A DNA stretch of 61,537 nucleotides from Paludibacteraceae bacterium. GTDB taxonomy: Bacteria; Bacteroidota; Bacteroidia; Bacteroidales; Paludibacteraceae. Positions 24,122-32,088 of the stretch are shown here, piece by piece. Numbering within the stretch: the first letter of the stretch is position 1; every line of letters begins with the position of its first letter. Below the pieces are notes generated by a model. That model ran no database searches, was not told where the DNA came from, and worked only from the letters and a program-made list of their open reading frames with translations. Made by a program: the position numbers and the translations under genes. The stretch spans positions 1 to 61,537 of the forward strand of contig JAKSKU010000013.1 in the NCBI GenBank assembly GCA_024401565.1, given 5' to 3'.

Positions 24122-26275
24122 TTATTTATAGTCAATTTTATATTTCACTGTGGCATAGAATTTTCTTCCTTCAATTGGTCCGTATATCATCGTTCCATCG
24201 AAATTGTCCGACCATGGATCTTCTGCGCTTATGATCGGATTCTTCTGTTTGAAGTTGCCTATGTTCTCACAGCCTACAAAAATATCTAAATATCTGAAAT
24301 GTCGCGCGACTTGTGCGTTAAACAATGTGAAGGCATCGTAAGTTTTTTTCCAAAGTGGATTTTCTTCGTCTGGCTTTGGCATGTTCCCTTTGCCATTGCA
24401 TTGGGCTGTGAAGTCGAACTGCCATTTCTTCAGTTTTGTCTCGTAACCTGCTGTCGCCACCACTTTGTTGCGTCCTGTAAGTGGTTTCTGTATCAGTCTG
24501 CCGTTGACAAGTGGTTGTTTTACAGTGGTGTGGCGGTAAGCTCCCGTCAACGTGAATCCACGGAATGGTTTGAATGACGCTTCTATTTGAGCGGTGTTGC
24601 TGAAAGAGCGTCTTCCTTCAAGGTTTGAAACGATGATTAGATGTGGATCGACGTCGAAATTGACCAGCATCTGCTCTTTGAAGTCCGTGTAATACCATTC
24701 GGCGCTGATGCTTGGCTCATATTTGGATTTGTCGTTCGTCCATTGGGCGCTCACTCCGTAGTTCCAACTTTTCTCTCGTTTCAATTCTTCTGCCAATATG
24801 ATTTGTCTGCTTGAGATCAAAAGTGATGGATTCTCAGCGTATAGATGTGGTGTGCGGCTTCCGTATGATACTGATCCTCTGATCTGTATCTCTTCCGTCG
24901 GGGAATACATCATGTGCAGACGTGGGGTTGTGAACCAGCTGTCGGTGTTGATGTGGTCTTCTCTTAACCCTAAGATTGCGGAGATTTTCTTTGTCGGCTT
25001 GAATGTTAGTTCTGAAAATGCTCCGATTGATCTTTCGTTTGTGCTTGATCCTAAAGAAGTTATCTTTTCGTCAAGATTGTCGATGACTTCGTTCAGACCG
25101 CATTTCAACTCCAGTTTTTCATTCAGATCGCTTTGGTATATGGCGTTGAGATAGGTGTAGAGTTCGTTTGCGTCGTAGGGAATTCGTCCGTAGATGCTCT
25201 CCATGTCGTGGTACGATGCGGAAAGTATGATGCCGACGCTACGGTTTTTCTTCGGGTCGATGATGAATCCGTCTTTGGTGAACACTTCGAATCTGTTTGT
25301 GTTGACTGTCACTTTGTATGGATTCGGCATGTCGTCCATCTGGCCAGACTTGCGTCTCTCACCGATATACTTGACTCCGACTTGTTGGCGGAGAATACCT
25401 CTGCTTGCAAACCAACGGTTGAAGATATTCACCTGTTTGGTGTCCGGCATATCCATAAAGGAGTCGTCATTCCCGTCGCCACATTTAATCTCTCCATTAT
25501 AGTGGGCGAAGAGTAGGGTGGAGGTGCTGTCGGAAAAACGGTGGGAGAACAATGCGTCGGCCTGGTACATTGATTTGCTGTCGATGAAGCCGGTGACGTT
25601 AAGCCTGTCGGTGTTCTGCGGCTTTTTCAGTTCAATGTTGATCTGCCCCGACATGGCGTCGTAACCGTCTACAACAGATCCGCTTCCTTTTGAGATTTGG
25701 ATGCTACTGAGCAGAGAACTTGGGATATAGCTGAGCCCGTACGGCATGGCAAGACCACGGAATGCGGGGATCTTCTCCACCGTCATCTGCACATATTGGT
25801 TGGATAATCCGAGCAGACGGATCTGCTTGGCTCCTGTGGCTGCGTCGGAGTAAGAGACATCCACGGATGCGTTTGTTTGGAAACTTTCGCTTAGGTTGCA
25901 GCATGCGGCGCGGAATATCTCGCCCACGCCTATTGATTGTGTCTGGATGAGAGTGGTGCGCATGTTTGACAGGCCGTTTTTTGCGGAGACGGTGACTGTT
26001 TCCAAAGATATTGGCCTCAAATTGATTTTGAATTCGCGTGTTGGAGTCATGGCGACTGTGTCGGATTTGTATCCGGCAAATTCCACAACAATTTCGCTAT
26101 TTGTGGAAATAGAGTCTTCTAATATAAATCTGCCATCACTGTCAGTAAATGTCCCTTTATCTGAACCGATAACAGAGACATATGCGTTTGGAATCGGATC
26201 ATTTGACTCTCCAAACACAATGCCTTTAAGTGTGGCTAAAAACATAATCAATACAACCGAAAGTGTCATCATCAT
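24122..26275 (-). CDS. TonB-dependent receptor, probable metal uptake
   Basis: A 717-aa outer-membrane receptor. A signal-like hydrophobic start (MMMTLSVVLIMFLATLKG) leads into a carboxypeptidase-regulatory-like beta domain (about 20-90), a plug domain (about 95-215, with IRLLGLSNQYVQMTVEKIPA and GYDAMSGQINIELKKP), then a beta-barrel. RAACCNLSESF, with paired Cys before the plug, is seen in receptors that sit next to HMA proteins. Start: a frame opens at 26293, but that codon lies within the promoter -7 box, so one of the ATGs at 26275, 26272 or 26269 is used. The ligand is inferred from the neighbour, not shown. Confidence 0.85.
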   Translation of the reverse strand: MMMTLSVVLIMFLATLKGIVFGESNDPIPNAYVSVIGSDKGTFTDSDGRFILEDSISTNSEIVVEFAGYKSDTVAMTPTREFKINLRPISLETVTVSAKNGLSNMRTTLIQTQSIGVGEIFRAACCNLSESFQTNASVDVSYSDAATGAKQIRLLGLSNQYVQMTVEKIPAFRGLAMPYGLSYIPSSLLSSIQISKGSGSVVDGYDAMSGQINIELKKPQNTDRLNVTGFIDSKSMYQADALFSHRFSDSTSTLLFAHYNGEIKCGDGNDDSFMDMPDTKQVNIFNRWFASRGILRQQVGVKYIGERRKSGQMDDMPNPYKVTVNTNRFEVFTKDGFIIDPKKNRSVGIILSASYHDMESIYGRIPYDANELYTYLNAIYQSDLNEKLELKCGLNEVIDNLDEKITSLGSSTNERSIGAFSELTFKPTKKISAILGLREDHINTDSWFTTPRLHMMYSPTEEIQIRGSVSYGSRTPHLYAENPSLLISSRQIILAEELKREKSWNYGVSAQWTNDKSKYEPSISAEWYYTDFKEQMLVNFDVDPHLIIVSNLEGRRSFSNTAQIEASFKPFRGFTLTGAYRHTTVKQPLVNGRLIQKPLTGRNKVVATAGYETKLKKWQFDFTAQCNGKGNMPKPDEENPLWKKTYDAFTLFNAQVARHFRYLDIFVGCENIGNFKQKNPIISAEDPWSDNFDGTMIYGPIEGRKFYATVKYKIDYK

Positions 26276-26291
26276 TACATTTATCGTTTGC

Positions 26292-26322
26292 AAAGGTACA
26301 CTTTTTATGACCTCTATTCAAT
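26292..26322 (-). promoter_or_regulatory. Promoter of the TonB receptor / HMA operon
   Basis: Minus strand: TTG (26322-26320), 20-nt spacer, TACCTTTG (26299-26292). It decides the receptor start by excluding the ATG at 26293. Confidence 0.6.
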
Positions 26323-26403
26323 AGCCCAATATAGGGATTTGTTATATTTGTAATGTGTGGGCTGCAATTTTGGCGTCCATAAGCATTCTCTTTTTATGAA
26401 CAA

Positions 26404-26441
26404 AGCCGTTTCAGAACTTTAGTTAAGTCTCTGAAACGGCT
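26404..26441 (-). terminator. Terminator after the small outer-membrane barrel gene
   Basis: AGCCGTTTCAGA and TCTGAAACGGCT form a perfect 12-bp stem. T-rich sequence follows on either strand, so it could act in both directions. Confidence 0.75.
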
Positions 26442-26518
26442 ATATTTTTGAGAAATCTAAAAATCAATTTACATTTTGAGTTTTATAAATTGAATTTTGA
26501 TAACCATCGTCTTCGTCT

Positions 26519-27091
26519 TTAATATGCGAATCCAATACCGATTGCTCCAGCACGTGTTGTCAAGTTTTCACCTAATTCAAGGTCTGGTGAGTGCATAAGA
26601 TTACGCATACCCCAATCGTAGTCGGCAAACACAAAAATCTTCCAGATGTGGAACTGTATTCCAGCGTTCAAACCTGCGTCGAATCTACTAATTTTATTGA
26701 ATAGATCTTCAGTCATTTCTGGATTGTCACTCTTTCCTGCAACACCTACGGAAACATAAGGGCCAACCATCAGGCCAAGGCCGATATTGCGTGTGAATTT
26801 GATCAAAGCACCAATGTTCAAAGGAACTTCTGCGTAGTGGATCTTGCATTTGTCTAGGAATTTTCCTGCATCCTGACCTTTTTGAGCGTACACAAGTTGT
26901 GGCTGAAAATAGAATGACGACTGGCCAAGAGGAACGTAGCTGCCGATAGCTCCACGTATTCCTAACATTGATTCAGAACCGTCTGAAGAGAAATTACTGT
27001 ACTGAGCTGCAACCTTTGCGAAACAGATAGGCTGAGCATAAACATAAGTAGTTAGCAGTATCATCAATACCGCTGTGATAAGCTTTTTCAT
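26519..27091 (-). CDS. Small outer-membrane beta-barrel protein
   Basis: A 190-aa protein with a signal peptide ending near residue 19 (TTYVYAQ) and alternating beta-strand patterns (FYFQPQLVYAQKG, LGLMVGPYVSVGVAG, GAIGIGFAY), ending in an aromatic residue as barrel proteins do. It matches the plan of the PorT/OmpW-like outer-membrane barrels of Bacteroidetes. Function unknown. It has its own terminator and is not clearly part of the neighbouring operons. Confidence 0.8.
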   Translation of the reverse strand: MKKLITAVLMILLTTYVYAQPICFAKVAAQYSNFSSDGSESMLGIRGAIGSYVPLGQSSFYFQPQLVYAQKGQDAGKFLDKCKIHYAEVPLNIGALIKFTRNIGLGLMVGPYVSVGVAGKSDNPEMTEDLFNKISRFDAGLNAGIQFHIWKIFVFADYDWGMRNLMHSPDLELGENLTTRAGAIGIGFAY

Positions 27092-27133
27092 TTTTGTTAT
27101 TGATTTAAGGACTAAAATTTAGGACAAAAGTTT

Positions 27134-27164
27134 AAAAAACGCCCTGGCACTCACGTGCCAAGGC
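27134..27164 (-). terminator. glyS terminator
   Basis: Minus strand: GCCTTGGCAC and GTGCCAGGGC pair around GTGA, followed by GTTTTTT (A-run at 27134-27139). Confidence 0.88.
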
Positions 27165-27190
27165 TTTTTTTATAATGAACGGGACTCAAA

Positions 27191-28741
27191 TTAGTCCTGC
27201 ATCATCTTCTTGTAAAGGTTTCTCATAGATACTGCCTCAGCAATCTTGCTGTGAAGAGCATCTACGCTGATACGCTCCTGCTCCATAGTGTCGCGGTAAC
27301 GTACAGTCACTGTGTTGTCCTCCAAAGTCTGGTGGTCAACAGTGATACAGAATGGAGTACCGATAGCGTCCTGACGACGGTATCTCTTACCGATTGTATC
27401 CTTCTCCTCGTAAGCGCAACGGAAATCGAACTTCAACTCGTTCATGATTGCCTGTGCCTTCTCTGGTAGACCATCCTTCTTCAACAATGGAAGAACGGCA
27501 CACTTAACTGGAGCCAAAGCTGCTGGCAAGTTAAGAACGACACGAGTGTCACCCTCCTTGACAACTTCTTCCTTGTATGAACCAGCAAGAACTGACAAGA
27601 ACATACGGTCAACACCGATAGAAGTCTCGATTACGTAAGGGATGTAAGACTTGTTGTCTTCTGGATCGAAGTACTCAAGCTTCTTTCCTGAGAACTGTCC
27701 GTGACGGCTCAAATCCCAGTTTGTACGTGAGTGGATACCCTCAACCTCCTTGAAACCGAATGGCATCTCAAACTCGATATCTGTAGCTGCGTTAGCGTAG
27801 TGAGCCAACTTGTCGTGATCGTGGTAACGGTACTTCTGATCTCCTAGACCAAGAGCTCTATGCCACTTCAAACGGAATGCCTTCCAGTGCTTGAACCACT
27901 CCATCTCTGTGCCTGGCTTGCAGAAGAACTGCATCTCCATCTGCTCAAACTCACGCATACGGAAGATGAACTGACGGGCAACGATCTCGTTACGGAATGC
28001 CTTACCGATCTGTGCGATACCGAAAGGAATCTTCATACGTCCAGTCTTCTGTACGTTCAAGAAGTTTGTGAAGATACCCTGGCAAGTCTCAGGACGTAGG
28101 TAAACATCCATTGTGTTGTCTGCAGAAGCACCGATCTGAGTCTTGAACATTAGGTTGAACTGCTTAACGTCAGTCCAGTTTCTTGTTCCTGAAATAGGAC
28201 AAACGATCTCCTCGTCAAGGATGATCTGCTTTAGCTCATCAAGGTTGTTGTCGTTAAGAGCCTTAGCGAAACGCTCGTGAAGAGCATCCTTCTTCTCTGT
28301 GTACTCCTTAACGCGTGGGTTTGTTGAAAGGAACTGCTCCTTGTCGAAAGCGTCACCAAACTTCTTGGCTGCCTTCTCAACCTCCTTGTTGATCTTTTCC
28401 TCGTATTTTGCGATCTGATCCTCGATTAGAACGTCAGCTCTATATCTCTTCTTTGAATCACGGTTGTCGATCAATGGGTCGTTGAATGCGTCAACGTGAC
28501 CAGAAGCCTTCCATGTAGTTGGCTCCATAAAGATTGCAGCATCGATACCCACGATGTTCTGGTGTAGCAATGTCATGCTGTCCCACCAGTATTTCTTGAT
28601 GTTGTTCTTCAACTCTACACCGTTCTGACCGTAGTCGTAAACAGCTGCCAAACCTCCATAAATCTCACTTGATGGGAATACAAAACCATACTCCTTACAG
28701 TGCGAAACTAATGCTTTGAATGCATCTTCCTGTGAAGCCAT
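27191..28741 (-). CDS. glyS: Glycyl-tRNA synthetase (single-chain, class II)
   Basis: A 516-aa cytoplasmic enzyme charging tRNA-Gly, of the homodimeric (eukaryote/archaea-like) type rather than the bacterial alpha2beta2 form. N-terminal FPSSEIYGGLAAVYDYG and MEPTTWKASGHV hold class II motif 1 region; FRNEIVARQFIFRMREFEQMEMQ (in two halves) is motif 2; ETSIGVDRMFLSVL is motif 3; the C-terminal part is the anticodon-binding domain (PIKCAVLPLLKKDGL region). Monocistronic with its own terminator and a TAnnTTTG box upstream. Confidence 0.96.
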   Translation of the reverse strand: MASQEDAFKALVSHCKEYGFVFPSSEIYGGLAAVYDYGQNGVELKNNIKKYWWDSMTLLHQNIVGIDAAIFMEPTTWKASGHVDAFNDPLIDNRDSKKRYRADVLIEDQIAKYEEKINKEVEKAAKKFGDAFDKEQFLSTNPRVKEYTEKKDALHERFAKALNDNNLDELKQIILDEEIVCPISGTRNWTDVKQFNLMFKTQIGASADNTMDVYLRPETCQGIFTNFLNVQKTGRMKIPFGIAQIGKAFRNEIVARQFIFRMREFEQMEMQFFCKPGTEMEWFKHWKAFRLKWHRALGLGDQKYRYHDHDKLAHYANAATDIEFEMPFGFKEVEGIHSRTNWDLSRHGQFSGKKLEYFDPEDNKSYIPYVIETSIGVDRMFLSVLAGSYKEEVVKEGDTRVVLNLPAALAPVKCAVLPLLKKDGLPEKAQAIMNELKFDFRCAYEEKDTIGKRYRRQDAIGTPFCITVDHQTLEDNTVTVRYRDTMEQERISVDALHSKIAEAVSMRNLYKKMMQD

Positions 28742-28780
28742 AATCTTTATAATGTATTAAAATTTTATCGTTTTACCGGG

Positions 28781-28788
28781 CAAAGATA
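28781..28788 (-). promoter_or_regulatory. Putative -7 box of glyS
   Basis: TATCTTTG on the minus strand, 40 nt upstream of the start; -33 element not clear. In the 313-nt spacer 28742-29054 this box and the plus-strand promoter at 28950-28980 are all I see. Confidence 0.4.
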
Positions 28789-28949
28789 ATAAATTATTGT
28801 TTATTAGTGGGTGTCAATCTCTCAATTTTTATGCTTTTGCCAGTTTTTACGCATTTGTAAATGACGCATTTCGTTTGATATATGCCTCTTATGGATAGGA
28901 AAAAAGTACAAAAAAGAATTGATTGGTGTACCAAACGTATTTTATAGTG

Positions 28950-28980
28950 TTGGTGTTTTGATTTTTCTTTTTTAGTTTTG
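28950..28980 (+). promoter_or_regulatory. Promoter of the exported DUF4353 operon
   Basis: TTG at 28950-28952, 20-nt spacer, TAGTTTTG at 28973-28980. Confidence 0.5.
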
Positions 28981-29054
28981 ACGCTATAAATCTGGCACAC
29001 AGGTTTACAACTTGTTTGCAATCAATCTGACATATATTTATAATAGGTAGGTTT

Positions 29055-29528
29055 ATGGGTAAGTTTAATTTAATTGCAGCGTTCTGTATTCTTTGCTGTG
29101 GATTGTCTGCGAAAACAGTCACGACGGTGAAGACGGAATTGAAAAGCGGTGAAGAAAAATCGTTCACGCTTGATGAGACGGGAGGAGTGTCTTTCTCCAA
29201 TCGTAGTATGTTAATCCAGAAAAATGGAACTGATGAAATCCAGAAGATTGATCTTAAGGATGTTGAGAAATTGAGTTTCTCTAACGTGGAGGTTTCTGAT
29301 GTCAACCAGATTTCGGATGAGAGGTTGAGTGTCTATCCTAATCCTGTGGCTGAAATCTTGATGGTTGAGGTCGACGGAACTGAGGATGTTCTGATTTTTT
29401 CTGCCGACGGTAGGGTAATGCTATCCCAGAAGGTGTCGCAGAAAGGTGAGATTGATGTCCGTGGTTTGGCTGCTGGCATCTATTGGGTGAAAATCGGAGG
29501 TTCAACACTTAAAATTGAGAAGCTATGA
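29055..29528 (+). CDS. Small exported protein with a type IX secretion sorting tail
   Basis: A 157-aa protein. The signal peptide ends near residue 19 (CCGLSAK). A short beta-rich middle follows, then from about residue 90 a type A T9SS C-terminal domain: LSVYPNPVAEILMVE, LIFSADGRVMLSQ and GLAAGIYWVKIGG. It should be exported to the periplasm and then across the outer membrane. The middle domain is too short to assign. Its stop overlaps the start of the next gene by 4 nt (ATGA), so translation is coupled to the DUF4353 protein. Confidence 0.85.
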   Translation: MGKFNLIAAFCILCCGLSAKTVTTVKTELKSGEEKSFTLDETGGVSFSNRSMLIQKNGTDEIQKIDLKDVEKLSFSNVEVSDVNQISDERLSVYPNPVAEILMVEVDGTEDVLIFSADGRVMLSQKVSQKGEIDVRGLAAGIYWVKIGGSTLKIEKL

Positions 29529-31876
29529 AAAAACGTTTGATTTTGTCAGCAACTTCACTCGCTGCTTTGATTTCGTTTGCCCAGGACAAGATGAATATCT
29601 ATCTTGACGGTTCATCTGAATCTTTCAATATCGAGGATATCAACCTAATTAAGTTTGTCGACGGTGTGATGCATATTTCTGGCAACGTCGACAAGGAGAT
29701 CAAGGTGCCAGAAATATCGTATGCTGATTTTTCGTTGGACGCAAGCAAGTCGGACACTATTTTTGTCACTTTCGACGGAGATAAAGTTTCAGTCAATGAT
29801 TATATATATGACAATATTTCGTTCTCTGCTGACAGAGCTAATGTCACATTCACGTCGGCACAGGATAAAAAGAGTGTAGTTTATTATCTTTCAGGATCTT
29901 CCACTGACGGATCCTTCTCAATAACTCCCGACAGAGCATTTACTCTTGTGATGGACAATCTTTCGTTGTCGAGCAAGTCGTCGTCGCCAATCGTGATCAA
30001 TCTTGGTTCTGATGGTGAATCGTATGCCACTAATGTGGAGTTGAAAGGCTCGTCTAAACTTTCCGACGCTCAGGCCTCTTCTTATAAAGGATGCATCTAT
30101 GCAAAGTCGAAGTTGAAATTTGGTGAATTGGGTGGCAACGGTGAACTTAGCATATCCGGAAACACAAAGCATGCAATTAATTCTTCAAAGAAGACGGAAT
30201 TCTATGCCGGTACCGTCAATATCACTTCAGCTGCAGGAGATGGCTTGAATAGTGATGGCTTGCAGATGTATGGTGGCAAATTGAATATTTCCGGGGTGAC
30301 TGGTGATGGTGTCGACGCTTCTGAATCAATCTTGATTGAAAATGGAGATTTTGTTTTCAATTCGTCCGCTGACGATGTGAAGGCATTGAAATCTGATTCA
30401 TCAATCGTGGTGAAAGGAGGAAAGGTTGATATCACTATGACTGGAGCTGCAGCAAAGGGCTTGAAAACGTCACTTGCAGATATTGAAATCGCTGGTGGTG
30501 AGATTATAATGAGTATCGATGGCACTTCTCTAATTGCCGACGGTGACACCTCATATTCTGCTGCCATCAAGACCGATAAGGGAGTTGTGATGAGCAATGG
30601 TAAAATCGACTTCACACTTGGCAAGAATGCAATTGCGTCGAAAGGAATCACCGCTGATGGCGACGTTACGATTAAGGGTGGAGTAGTGAATATTACCAAT
30701 GATGGTGGCTACTACACTGGAGCCACAACTTCAACGTCTACTGGCAATACAGGTGGATTTGGCGGTTGGGGTGGCGGATTTGGTGGTTCTTCTTCCAAAA
30801 CTTCCACTGACTATACTGAAGGCCGTTGTATCAAAGGCAATAATGTTTATCTGACTGCGGGAGAAATCACTTTGACAACTTCAAACGGAGCGAAAGGAGT
30901 TAAAGCCGACGCTGATTTGATAATCGGAGCAGGGAAGGCAGACAATTCAACTTTGACTATTAACGTCACAACTAATGGAACTGCTACATCTTCTTCGTCG
31001 TCTTCATCAAGCAACCGACCTGGTGGTTTTGGAGGAGGAATGAGTGATGGAAACTCAAATAAATATGCAGGAAATCCTAAAGCATTCGTCGGAGAGAATA
31101 TCACAGTCAACAGTGGAACAATCGTTGTGGATGCCAAGGATGACGCATTCCACGCCAATTCAAATTTAGTGGTTGAAGGAGGAAACCTTACCGTCGACAC
31201 ATCTGATGACGGATTACATTCGGAGGAAGATTTGACAATCAACAATGGAACAATCAGAGTGAAGAGCGCATACGAAGGACTTGAAGGTGCTAATATCTAT
31301 ATCAACGGAGGTTATCTCCACATCACAACAACAGACGACTGCTTGAACGTCACAACTGACAATACAGGAATGTTGAGAATCACAGGCGGACAGATGTGGG
31401 CTTGCTCATCATCAGGAGACCACGATTGCTTGGACTCAAACGGAAGCATTGAGATGACTGGAGGCCTTGTGATTGCGTGCGGATCATCACCAATCGATGC
31501 CGGAGATGGAAGCAACTGTTATCAGAAGCATACAGGTGGTACATTGTTGGTTCTCGGGCCAAGCAGCGCGGGAATGTGGAATCAGGATGTGAAGCCGACA
31601 TGTGCAAACTCAATCACCAACACATCATGTTCAGTGTCAGCAGGAGCAACGTTGTGTGTTGCCAACACATCAGGAGATGTGATTGCGGCGTGCAAAGTGC
31701 CAGTAGCTTTGTCGAAAATCCTTTTCGCATACGGATCATCGTTGAACGGTTACTCATTCTATACCACAACATCCGACGTCGATTTAGATTTGTTTGAAAA
31801 CCAGTATAAGGAGAAAGCGACAATCTCTTCAAGTTCGTTGTCCCAACTCAGTTCAGGAAGCAGCAACCGCTGGTAA
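29525..31876 (+). CDS. Large exported DUF4353 (carbohydrate-binding-like) protein
   Basis: A 783-aa exported protein with a signal peptide (MKKRLILSATSLAALISFAQ). Residues 75-740 show DUF4353-type repeats: strands with regular GG, DG and SG turns (GGKVDI, GGEIIM, GGVVNI, GGNLTVD), predicting a right-handed beta-helix or solenoid. Two Gly/Ser-rich inserts break it (GGFGGWGGGFGGSSSK near 413-428 and SSSSSSSSNRPGGFGGG near 488-505). It has no obvious T9SS tail of its own, although the overlapping upstream gene does. A surface carbohydrate-binding or adhesive role is suggested by family; substrate unknown. Confidence 0.85.
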   Translation: MKKRLILSATSLAALISFAQDKMNIYLDGSSESFNIEDINLIKFVDGVMHISGNVDKEIKVPEISYADFSLDASKSDTIFVTFDGDKVSVNDYIYDNISFSADRANVTFTSAQDKKSVVYYLSGSSTDGSFSITPDRAFTLVMDNLSLSSKSSSPIVINLGSDGESYATNVELKGSSKLSDAQASSYKGCIYAKSKLKFGELGGNGELSISGNTKHAINSSKKTEFYAGTVNITSAAGDGLNSDGLQMYGGKLNISGVTGDGVDASESILIENGDFVFNSSADDVKALKSDSSIVVKGGKVDITMTGAAAKGLKTSLADIEIAGGEIIMSIDGTSLIADGDTSYSAAIKTDKGVVMSNGKIDFTLGKNAIASKGITADGDVTIKGGVVNITNDGGYYTGATTSTSTGNTGGFGGWGGGFGGSSSKTSTDYTEGRCIKGNNVYLTAGEITLTTSNGAKGVKADADLIIGAGKADNSTLTINVTTNGTATSSSSSSSSNRPGGFGGGMSDGNSNKYAGNPKAFVGENITVNSGTIVVDAKDDAFHANSNLVVEGGNLTVDTSDDGLHSEEDLTINNGTIRVKSAYEGLEGANIYINGGYLHITTTDDCLNVTTDNTGMLRITGGQMWACSSSGDHDCLDSNGSIEMTGGLVIACGSSPIDAGDGSNCYQKHTGGTLLVLGPSSAGMWNQDVKPTCANSITNTSCSVSAGATLCVANTSGDVIAACKVPVALSKILFAYGSSLNGYSFYTTTSDVDLDLFENQYKEKATISSSSLSQLSSGSSNRW

Positions 31877-31903
31877 CAGAATTTAAATCATAAGATTTAT
31901 GGA

Positions 31904-31936
31904 GGAGACGTGAATATTTGCGTCTCCTTTTCGTTT
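31904..31936 (+). terminator. Terminator of the DUF4353 operon
   Basis: GGAGACG (31904-31910) and CGTCTCC (31921-31927) pair, followed by TTTTCGTTTT. Confidence 0.85.
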
Positions 31937-31982
31937 TATGATATCTTTGGACGATTTTTATGCAAAATATTGGTTTTTATTC

Positions 31983-32012
31983 TTTGCTTTTGAAAATTTA
32001 TGTATATATTTG
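31983..32012 (+). promoter_or_regulatory. Promoter of the GH5 endoglucanase gene
   Basis: TTTG at 31983-31986, 18-nt spacer, TATATTTG at 32005-32012. Leader of about 70 nt. Confidence 0.6.
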
Positions 32013-32088
32013 GAGCGCACTTAATGAATACTACTATGTGATTTTATGAGTGATTGATTTTGTCCTGAATTAAAACAAAACAATAAAT

